Source: Paenibacillus_AR sp051594765
GTDB taxonomy: Bacteria > Bacillota > Bacilli > Paenibacillales > NBRC-103111
Reading direction: 5' to 3'
DNA: 64,000 bases
Assembly (NCBI RefSeq): GCF_051594765.1
Contig: NZ_JBPPGJ010000006.1
Coordinates: 248,001-312,000 of the forward strand
The translations under genes and the position numbers were made by a program. Below, piece by piece: positions 47,629 to 54,868 of this stretch. The notes beneath the pieces are model-generated. The model searched no databases. It saw only the letters and a program-made list of their open reading frames with translations, and was not told the DNA's origin. Numbering within the stretch: the stretch's first letter is position 1; the number at the start of each line of letters is the position of its first letter.

Positions 47629-49149
47629 TTACTTCTTGGCGCTTGCGTAGGACTGATTGTACTCGTCGATGATCTTCTGACCACCGTCGTTCTTCCACTT
47701 GTCGATAGCCTTCTGGTAGCCTGCGGCGTCGATCTTACCCATGATGTACTGGTAAGTGGCGTCCTTCATTTGCTCTTGCAGACGGGCGCCCTTCTCCGTG
47801 TAGGTCGGGGAATCCAGTGCTGCGGTCGGGTCGGTAACCATGAACTTCACAGCGGCATTGGACAGATCGTTAGCCTTCTCTTGCGGCTGATAGGAGTAGA
47901 AGGAAGGCGTGATGTTGGTGGTGTCGTACAGAGCCATGTTCAGGTACGGTCTGACTTCCTTCTCCAGCAGCTTAGCATCGGGGTTCACGACGACTTTGCC
48001 GTCCTTCTTGGTGTAGTGCTCGCCTTCGATGCCGTACTTGATGATGTCAGCCACTTCCGGAGACAGGAATTTGTCCATGACGCCCAGAATCGCCTTCAGG
48101 TCCTTCTCGGTCTTAACGGAGGTCTTCGGGAACATGACCACGGTGCCGTAGCCGCTCAGACCCCAAGTGATGTTCTTGCCGTCAGTGCCCTTCAGATCGT
48201 TGGATACTTCGAAGGTTGCATCCGGAACGTTCTTGATGGTCTTGTCATACATGTTTTTCACGTCGCCCATGGTACCGATGTACATGCCGGAACGGCCGGT
48301 GTACATCAGGTTCTGCTGGTCGGTCTTGGAGGTAACCGGGAAGTCTTGGTTGATCAGGCCCTCTTCGCGAAGCTTCTTGAAGAAGTTCAGGGTGTCCATG
48401 TAGCCCTTCGTTGTGAATTCCGGAACCAGCTTGCCGTCTGCAACGCCCCAGCCATTCGGAGTGCCGAACATCATGGAGACGGTCTTGAATGCGCCGTATA
48501 CCAGATCGTTCCGGTCAGCCAGCGGAATGGTCTTGCCGCCGCCGCCCAGGTCGGCTTCCTTGAATTTCTTCAGCACGTTGTACAGTTCATCCGGAGTAGT
48601 CGGAGCCTTCAGGCCCAGCTTATCCATCCAGTCCTTCCGGAAGATGATGCCTGCACGGGCCGGCTGTCTTTCTTGGTACAGAGAGTAGATCTTGCCGTTC
48701 ACCTTCGTATTGTCGAGCACCTTCGAGTCCAGCTTGGCAAGGTTCGGGTAATCCTTCAGGAAAGGCCCGATTTCCCAGAACTGGCCGTTCTTGATAGCGT
48801 CGCGCATCAGAATGAAGGATGCGGAGTTCTTCAGGTACACGACCTGCGGAAGAGCGCCGGTTGCGAAGGCTGCTTGGAATTTCTCATCATAAGAACCGTC
48901 CGGAACCCATTGGATGTCCATCTCGGAATTGGTCTTCTGCTCAATGAGCTTCTCCAGTTTGTCCGAAGGTACTTCGGTGGTTTGGAGGTTCGCCATTACG
49001 GTAAACTTTACAGGTCCAGATTGGGTAGCCGCCGGAGAGGCGCTGTCCCCCGTCGAGGAGTCCTTGCTTCCGCAGCCTGCCAGTACGCTGCCTGCCATTG
49101 CCAAGGTGCAAAATACACTTAGCCACTGCTTGCGGGTCATTTGTGCCAT
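47629..49149 (-). CDS. Extracellular sugar-binding lipoprotein (LplA type)
   Basis: A 506-residue lipoprotein with lipobox VLAGC (Cys26) and a Ser/Gly/Asp linker. It is clearly paralogous to the product of 49536-51068: both share stretches such as FFGT/FGTPN-W, PVTSK and YMDT in order along the whole length. The region equivalent to the EF-hand-like loop has become KEADLGGGGKTIP, so calcium binding there is probably lost. It is the first gene of the minus-strand importer operon with permeases 46576 and 45679. Confidence 0.88.
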   Translation of the reverse strand: MAQMTRKQWLSVFCTLAMAGSVLAGCGSKDSSTGDSASPAATQSGPVKFTVMANLQTTEVPSDKLEKLIEQKTNSEMDIQWVPDGSYDEKFQAAFATGALPQVVYLKNSASFILMRDAIKNGQFWEIGPFLKDYPNLAKLDSKVLDNTKVNGKIYSLYQERQPARAGIIFRKDWMDKLGLKAPTTPDELYNVLKKFKEADLGGGGKTIPLADRNDLVYGAFKTVSMMFGTPNGWGVADGKLVPEFTTKGYMDTLNFFKKLREEGLINQDFPVTSKTDQQNLMYTGRSGMYIGTMGDVKNMYDKTIKNVPDATFEVSNDLKGTDGKNITWGLSGYGTVVMFPKTSVKTEKDLKAILGVMDKFLSPEVADIIKYGIEGEHYTKKDGKVVVNPDAKLLEKEVRPYLNMALYDTTNITPSFYSYQPQEKANDLSNAAVKFMVTDPTAALDSPTYTEKGARLQEQMKDATYQYIMGKIDAAGYQKAIDKWKNDGGQKIIDEYNQSYASAKK

Positions 49150-49484
49150 GTTTTCTCTTCCTCCGTTTTCAATTGTCTATTCAGCGGTGTCTGCTGTCTA
49201 CGCCTCTAACTATACCCATGACGCCGGATTCCGAGAATAATCCCTGTCTCATACGTTTGTGAATCAAAGAGCAACGGCCAATTCCGATTGAAAATGTGTC
49301 GAATAATATCGAAACGGCTGCTTCCTGTCGAAATGATTATAGCTTAGATGCAAGGTAATAATCATTCTCTTGTTTCTGGGTGGTGTGCCATGGGGTCCGT
49401 AAGTGGCTGAAAAGATGGCGGCTGGCTGTCCGCTCAGCCCGAGAATCCCAAATCCGAACTAATGATTATAGGTGTTACAAACGC
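49150..49484. other. Gene-free region between the tandem binding-protein genes
   Basis: No coding region is seen. It carries a minus-strand TATAAT (49336-49341) and two copies of AATGATTATAG (49332-49342 and 49461-49471). AT-rich sequence here contrasts with the flanking genes and probably contains the promoter of the binding-protein/permease operon. Confidence 0.5.
49336..49341 (-). promoter_or_regulatory. Possible -10 element for the 49149-45679 operon
   Basis: TATAAT on the minus strand stands about 190 bases before the start of the binding-protein gene. The -35 region at 17 bases (TGATTA) is weak, which would fit activation by an AraC-type regulator. Confidence 0.35.
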
Positions 49485-49520
49485 AAAAACACCGCCAAGC
49501 CTAAGGCTTGAACGGTGTTT
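49485..49520 (-). terminator. Terminator after the second binding-protein gene
   Basis: On the minus strand AACACCGTTCAAGCC, loop TTA, GGCTTGGCGGTGTT with one internal mismatch is followed by TTTTTGCG. It ends the single-gene transcript of 49536-51068. Confidence 0.88.
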
Positions 49521-49535
49521 GTCGGAGTTTCGTGC

Positions 49536-51068
49536 TTATTTGGCAGCCTTCGTCAGACGGTACGCGTCGCTCAGCTCCTGGATGACCTGGGCGCCGCCGC
49601 GCTGCTTCCATATGGCAACTTCGTTGCGGAAGCCGGCTGCGTCAATCTTGCCGAGAATGTAATTGTAGGTGGCGTTGGAGATGATGGCGTTCAGCTCCAT
49701 GGATCGCGCGTCATAGGTGTCGGAGGAGAGGCCCACCGAAGGATCCCGGATCAGAAAGCTGGAATTATCGGCCACGAGCTCGTCGACTCTACGAACCAGC
49801 GGGTCCATCCCCTCCGGGGACAGCTTCAACAGATTCGGATTGTTGATGTTGGACACCATCAGCGACAGAAGAGGCTTCACCTCGTTGTTCATCTTCTCCA
49901 CCAGAGGGGAAGGGGAGGAGACGAGGCCGTTCTTCAAGATGTAATGCTTGTTCTCGATGCCGTAGAGCATCAGATTGCTGACATCCTTATCCATGCTGCG
50001 GTTGAAGAAGGCCAGGGTTTGCTTCAAGGCGTCTTCCGTAGGGATGGCTTTCTTGGAGAAGAGGAACAATCCGTTATAGCCCGGTATGGACCAGACCCCG
50101 TAGCCCTTAGGGCCTTGGATCCGGTTCAGCACGATGACCTCCGCGTCTGAATTGACCTGCTTCATTTCCTCCTGCATCCGGGGGGCATCCGCCAGGCTTC
50201 CGATATAAATGCCGGCTTTGCCGGTCAGCATCATGTAGCGCTGCACCGATTTGCTTGTAACGGGAAAGTCCTTATTTATGATATTCTCATTATAGAGCTT
50301 CTTCATATAATTCATCGTATCCATATATTCGGGCGTATCGAATTCCGGTACGAAGGTATCGCCTTTAATGGACCAGGAGTTCGGGGTGCCGAAGTAGGAG
50401 CTCAAGGTCTTGAAGGCGCCGTAGTAAAGGTCGTTCCGGTCGGTCAGCCCCAAGGTGTCGGCTTTGCCGTTGCCATCGGGGTCCTTATCGGTGAAGGCCT
50501 TCATCACCTGGTACAGCTCCTCCAGATTGGTCGGGGCCTTCATGCCCAGCCGGTCCAGCCAATCCTTGCGGATGATGAGTCCCTGCCGGGATTCGGGGCG
50601 CTCGTTGTAGAGCCCGTAGATTTTGCCGTCCACGGCCGTCTGCTCGAGTACCGCCTTGTTAAGCGTCTTCAGGTTAGGGTAGTGGTCCAGGTACGGCCCG
50701 ATGCTCCAGAACATATTCGAACGGATGGCGCTCTTAACGGCCGTGAAATCCACCGGCTTGACGAAGACCACCTGCCGCGGTGTATTGGTCTCCAGCGCAT
50801 TCAAGAATTTATTGGAGTAGATGTCATCCGGAATCCATTGGATATCCAGCTCTACGCCGGTCCGGGCCTGCAGCTCGCTCATGAGGCTGGCCGGCGGGGC
50901 CTTCTCTTGGTGCAGCGGCACCATCATACTGAGCTTCGCCAGTCCCTTCAGCGGCTTCCCGGTTTCCTCCGGTGCCGGTACCGCTTCCTTGGTGCAAGAG
51001 ACGGTGATCAAGGACAAGACGATGATCAGAATGAGGGCCAAAACGTGTGTTTTCGGACGAATATTCAT
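49536..51068 (-). CDS. Extracellular sugar-binding lipoprotein, solitary paralogue
   Basis: A 510-residue lipoprotein with lipobox ITVSC (Cys25). It is a paralogue of 47629-49149 but keeps the calcium-type loop TDKDPDGNGKADT (Asp194, Asp196, Asp198, Asn200). The start at 51068 is chosen because the upstream in-frame ATG at 51131 lies inside the promoter (51103-51131) and adds a non-homologous peptide. It has its own promoter and terminator and no permease of its own. It faces the membrane AraC regulator gene divergently, so it may act as the ligand-presenting partner of that sensor or as an alternative binding protein for the neighbouring permeases. Confidence 0.85.
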   Translation of the reverse strand: MNIRPKTHVLALILIIVLSLITVSCTKEAVPAPEETGKPLKGLAKLSMMVPLHQEKAPPASLMSELQARTGVELDIQWIPDDIYSNKFLNALETNTPRQVVFVKPVDFTAVKSAIRSNMFWSIGPYLDHYPNLKTLNKAVLEQTAVDGKIYGLYNERPESRQGLIIRKDWLDRLGMKAPTNLEELYQVMKAFTDKDPDGNGKADTLGLTDRNDLYYGAFKTLSSYFGTPNSWSIKGDTFVPEFDTPEYMDTMNYMKKLYNENIINKDFPVTSKSVQRYMMLTGKAGIYIGSLADAPRMQEEMKQVNSDAEVIVLNRIQGPKGYGVWSIPGYNGLFLFSKKAIPTEDALKQTLAFFNRSMDKDVSNLMLYGIENKHYILKNGLVSSPSPLVEKMNNEVKPLLSLMVSNINNPNLLKLSPEGMDPLVRRVDELVADNSSFLIRDPSVGLSSDTYDARSMELNAIISNATYNYILGKIDAAGFRNEVAIWKQRGGAQVIQELSDAYRLTKAAK

Positions 51069-51102
51069 CTTGGTTCTCAGACCCTTCGATAAAGTACACT
51101 CT

Positions 51103-51131
51103 ACTATAATTGTACACGAAAAAAGAAACAA
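51103..51131 (-). promoter_or_regulatory. Promoter of the solitary binding-protein gene
   Basis: On the minus strand TTGTTT (51131-51126) and TATAGT (51108-51103) are separated by 17 bases, about 35 bases before the chosen start codon. Confidence 0.65.
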
Positions 51132-51172
51132 GGTCTTCTGAGAATTTTTATTAATATGTCATAAAACGCACA

Positions 51173-51202
51173 TTGCTATTCGTCATGGCAAATTGGTACA
51201 AT
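51173..51202 (+). promoter_or_regulatory. Promoter of the membrane AraC regulator gene
   Basis: TTGCTA (51173-51178) and TACAAT (51197-51202) with an 18-base spacer, about 46 bases before the start codon. It is back to back with the promoter at 51103-51131. Confidence 0.55.
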
Positions 51203-51247
51203 AGAGTGATCCGATCATAAATGTATGCATGTAGGGGGTGAAATAGG

Positions 51248-53563
51248 ATGAGAAAATCCAATTTTTTAACAAAAATGACACTATTCAGCTGCGTGGTTTG
51301 TATCCTTCCGGTCATGTTTATCGGATTTTTCTCCTATCTGAATTCCTCTCGTGAGATACAAAAGCAAGTAAACCTGGGCCAGCATCAGATTCTGACCCAG
51401 ATGAACTCCAATGTCGAGCAGACCCTGCAGACGGTCCAGCACGCCTTGAACCAGCTGGTGAATTCCACCGTCATGTCCCGGGTGTTCAGCGATACCTTAA
51501 CGGAGCAGGACTTCATCTTATATCAGGATTTGCGCAAGGAGCTGCTGAATACCCAGACGTACTATACGAATCTGGAGGACGTAGCCATTGTCAACCTGAA
51601 GATGAACTGGATGATGAAGAACTCCGGATTCTATCAATTCGATACCTACCTCCAGCATGCGCAGATCGGCAACCAGATGATGCTGCCGAAGAACAGCTCC
51701 TGGGTGCTGAACCCGAGTCTGTGGTTCTACAGCGAGATGAAGGCCAACCTGGACAGCTGCCCGTATACCATCAGCCTCGTCCAGAAGCTGCCCGCCCATT
51801 CTCCGGACAAGACGGGGATGGCGTTCGCCAATATCTCGTCCTGCTCCATGCCGAGCATCCTGAACTATACGCCGCGGGAGCATGAGACCGTCATGATTCT
51901 GGATGATCAAGACCGGGTGGTCTACCATAATGATCCCCAGATGATCGGCAAATACGCGATGAATACCGGATTCATTCCCAATACGATGATCTTCAAGGAC
52001 ACAAGCGGCCAGTTCCAGACCAAGGCCGACGGCAAGGACTACACCGCTACCTACCTCCGGTCGTCGACGAACAATTGGGTGTACGTATCCATCATCTCCA
52101 TCGACAGCTTGACCGAGGAGGCCGTGAAGATCCGCAACTTCACCATCTTCCTCTCCGTCCTGATCGCGGGTCTGTTCATGACGGTGGCCTGGTTCTTCTC
52201 CAGGAGCCTGTACTCGCCAATCCAGCGGCTGGTCCGTCAGATCGCGGATAAGAATCCGCAAGCCCCGGGGACCAGAGTGAATGAGTTCGATATGATCAGC
52301 AGCCGGGTGCAGGATCTGTTCCTGTCGAAGACCCAGCTGGAGCAGGAATCCTTCCGCTACCTGCAGCAGGCCCGGGACTTCTTCCTGATGAAGCTGTTCC
52401 AGGGAACCATGCGCAGAACGGATATTCAGGAGAAAATGGAGCAGTTCGACTTCGACGAACGCCTGGCCGACTGGAAGACCCACTCGGTCATCGCCGTTCA
52501 GATCGATACCCTGGAGGAAACCACCTACCGGAAGGAGGACATGGACCTGCTGGTCTTCGCCATCCGGAATATCGTAGAGGAGCTCATTCCCGAAGACCGC
52601 AGGCTGGTACCCGTCTCGATCGACCAGACCGTGGCCCTGCTCGTCGGGATGGCGGAGGAGGTCTCGGACGATTATAACACTTGGATCTATTCGTTGACCG
52701 AATCCATCCAGCAGGTGATCCAGAACATCCTGAAGCTGAAGGTCAGCATTGGCATCAGTATGCCGTTCGATGACATCAAGCATACGCCGGTAGCTTACCG
52801 CGAAGGCTTGGAGGCTCTGAAGCACCGGATTCATCTGGGGCTAGGCGTCATCATCAACTATTCCAACATGAACGAAGGACGCCATCAGCGGAGCCTGGAC
52901 TACCCATGGCTCACGGAGAGCGAGCTGTTCGACGCCATCCGCTTGGCGGATCCGGAGAAAGCCCGGGAGCTGCTCAGCCGCTTGATGTCCAGCATCTTCA
53001 AGCATGAGCTGACGCCGCAGGAATATCAGGTTCCCATCGTGAAGCTTCTGAATAATATATTGGCCATGGTGCAGGAATCGGGCATCCGCCTGAATCAGCT
53101 GAATCCCGGCGGTGAGTCGTTCTATGATGAGCTGAACCGGCTTCCGGTGGCCAAGGAAATCGAGGAATGGTTCTGGGGCCGGATCGTATCTCCGCTCATC
53201 GCCATCTTCCGCGAGCGCCAGGAATCCCAATATCAGAGCATCTCGGAGACGATCCTGGACCGGATCCACAAGCAGTTCGATACGGCGCTGACCATCGAGC
53301 AGCTGGCTGCGGAGCTTCATTATAACGCGAATTACCTGAGCAGCGTCTTCCGCAAGGAGACGGGCCAGACCTTCAGCGATTATCTGTCCGCTTTCCGGTT
53401 TACCATGGCCAAGAAGTGGCTCATCGAGACGGATATGACGGTCAAGGATATTGCCGAGAAGCTTCAGTATCAGAATTCGCAGAACTTCATCCGTTCCTTC
53501 CGCAAGCAGGAGGATATGACCCCCGGACAATACCGGGAGGTCCACCGCAAGATGCAATCCTAA
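51248..53563 (+). CDS. Membrane-bound AraC-type regulator (one-component sensor)
   Basis: A 771-residue protein joining an extracellular sensor to an AraC DNA-binding domain. TM1 is at about residues 10-30 (TLFSCVVCILPVMFIGFFSY), the outside domain spans about 30-295, and TM2 is at about 297-317. A cytoplasmic linker leads to the double helix-turn-helix at about 668-768 (ELHYNANYLSSVFRKETG and LQYQNSQNFIRSFRKQEDM). There is no receiver or kinase domain, so signal and DNA binding lie in one polypeptide tethered to the membrane. AGGGGGTGAAATAGG precedes the ATG. It probably controls the divergent binding-protein gene and the importer operon beyond it. Confidence 0.87.
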   Translation: MRKSNFLTKMTLFSCVVCILPVMFIGFFSYLNSSREIQKQVNLGQHQILTQMNSNVEQTLQTVQHALNQLVNSTVMSRVFSDTLTEQDFILYQDLRKELLNTQTYYTNLEDVAIVNLKMNWMMKNSGFYQFDTYLQHAQIGNQMMLPKNSSWVLNPSLWFYSEMKANLDSCPYTISLVQKLPAHSPDKTGMAFANISSCSMPSILNYTPREHETVMILDDQDRVVYHNDPQMIGKYAMNTGFIPNTMIFKDTSGQFQTKADGKDYTATYLRSSTNNWVYVSIISIDSLTEEAVKIRNFTIFLSVLIAGLFMTVAWFFSRSLYSPIQRLVRQIADKNPQAPGTRVNEFDMISSRVQDLFLSKTQLEQESFRYLQQARDFFLMKLFQGTMRRTDIQEKMEQFDFDERLADWKTHSVIAVQIDTLEETTYRKEDMDLLVFAIRNIVEELIPEDRRLVPVSIDQTVALLVGMAEEVSDDYNTWIYSLTESIQQVIQNILKLKVSIGISMPFDDIKHTPVAYREGLEALKHRIHLGLGVIINYSNMNEGRHQRSLDYPWLTESELFDAIRLADPEKARELLSRLMSSIFKHELTPQEYQVPIVKLLNNILAMVQESGIRLNQLNPGGESFYDELNRLPVAKEIEEWFWGRIVSPLIAIFRERQESQYQSISETILDRIHKQFDTALTIEQLAAELHYNANYLSSVFRKETGQTFSDYLSAFRFTMAKKWLIETDMTVKDIAEKLQYQNSQNFIRSFRKQEDMTPGQYREVHRKMQS

Positions 53564-53630
53564 TCGTCCAAGCCATTATTCGACAGCTTGTGTCAATTCC
53601 CGGGAAATAATCGGGATGAACAGAACGGGG

Positions 53631-53665
53631 AAAGCCCGCCGGAGCGTTTGCTCCGGCGGGCTTTA
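53631..53665. terminator. Terminator between the membrane AraC and LysR genes
   Basis: AAAGCCCGCCGGAGC, loop GTTT, GCTCCGGCGGGCTTT is a perfect 15-base stem between convergent genes. The tail is only TTTA on plus. The remaining 180 bases up to the LysR stop hold nothing recognisable. Confidence 0.85.
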
Positions 53666-53846
53666 TGGCGTCAAGGCGGGGAAGGAGCGCGGAAGCTCCG
53701 GCACCGCATGAGAGCACAGAGGAGAGACGGATGCGCTCCAGGAGGATGCGGTGGAATCTTGCTTATGAACGGATTATACCTGATGCGTTGGGATGGGTTC
53801 TGTAGCCGGGAATACCGATTTTATGTGTCTTTTACTACAGAATGAT

Positions 53847-54752
53847 TCACGTGACGGAGGGCTCCTCTTCGGAAGGAAGCCTCATTCTCCGGATGAATTC
53901 GCTGGCGGCTTGGGACAGCGGCATTTTTTTTAAGGTGACGATACCGGTCTTGGTAAAGGGAATGGGCTCCTTCAGCATCACCTCGAACAGGGCGCCCTCC
54001 CGAAGCTCCTTGCTAATGAACTCCTTCGTGACGAAGGAGACGCCGAAGCCGATCTTGGCGAACTCGATCAGGAGGTCCACGCTTCCCAGCTCGATCTCGG
54101 GCTCCAGGGACAAGCCCCGCTCCTGGAACAGGCTGGTGATGAAGCGGCGGGAATTGCTGTTGCTGGAGAAGAGGATAATGGGGAACTGCAGCAGCTCCTC
54201 CATGGAAACAGCGCGCTCTGCCAGGAACTTGTACTTGGGTCCGACGACGAAACAATCCTGCAGCATGATGCCCTCCGTAATCTGGAGCTGCTCATCCGAT
54301 ACGGGCATCCGGACGATGCCCAGATCGATCCGCCCCTCCTTCAGATGCTTGACGATCTCGGGGGTGGTGCCGTGAACCAGATTGATCTGGATATCCGGGT
54401 ATTCCGAATGGAAGGATTCAAGGTAGGGAAGGAGGAAGTGCTTGCATAACGAATCGCTTCCTCCGATCTTGATCTCCCCGCTTGTGAAGTGGGTCAGCTC
54501 CTTCATCTTCTCTTCCGCCAAGGTGATGAAGTTGTAGGCGTGCTCCAGGTACGAGTAGAAGACGGCGCCGTCCTTGGTAAGCTCCACTCCGCGGGGGACG
54601 CGGGAGAAGAGCTGCAGACCCAGCTGGTCCTCCAACAGCTTGATGGAGTGGCTGACGCTGGGCTGGGTGATATAGAGCTGCTTGGCGGCTTCGGACAGGC
54701 TTCCGGTCCGTGCGGCGCAGCAGAACACCTTGTAGAGGTCCCAATTCATCAT
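53847..54752 (-). CDS. LysR family transcriptional regulator
   Basis: A 301-residue LysR regulator. The N-terminal winged helix (YKVFCCAARTGSLSEAAKQL, then ITQPSVSHSIKLLEDQLG) and the two-lobe effector domain beginning GEIKIGGSDSLCKHFLLP are standard. An in-frame GTG at 54764 is possible, but family members start at the MNWDLYKVF segment and AGGCGG is better spaced for the ATG. It is divergent from transketolase with about 115 bases between, the classical layout for LysR control of the facing gene. The effector may be a pentose-phosphate intermediate, by analogy only. Confidence 0.87.
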   Translation of the reverse strand: MMNWDLYKVFCCAARTGSLSEAAKQLYITQPSVSHSIKLLEDQLGLQLFSRVPRGVELTKDGAVFYSYLEHAYNFITLAEEKMKELTHFTSGEIKIGGSDSLCKHFLLPYLESFHSEYPDIQINLVHGTTPEIVKHLKEGRIDLGIVRMPVSDEQLQITEGIMLQDCFVVGPKYKFLAERAVSMEELLQFPIILFSSNSNSRRFITSLFQERGLSLEPEIELGSVDLLIEFAKIGFGVSFVTKEFISKELREGALFEVMLKEPIPFTKTGIVTLKKMPLSQAASEFIRRMRLPSEEEPSVT

Positions 54753-54793
54753 AGGTATAGACACCGCCTATATGAAGTATTTAAGATATCAAT

Positions 54794-54822
54794 TTTATAT
54801 ATGGTTTAAGCCCCATTATAAT
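54794..54822 (+). promoter_or_regulatory. Promoter candidate for transketolase
   Basis: TTTATA (54794-54799) and TATAAT (54817-54822) at 17-base spacing, about 47 bases before the start codon, in an AT-rich stretch where a LysR site would also be expected. Confidence 0.5.
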
Positions 54823-54868
54823 GAAGGAAGGAATAATCTGCAATTTCATTTTATAGGAGGCTTGATCC

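Noticed and set aside
53764..53844. 26-codon ORF before the LysR stop
   Set aside because: No ribosome binding site, no hydrophobic or conserved pattern.
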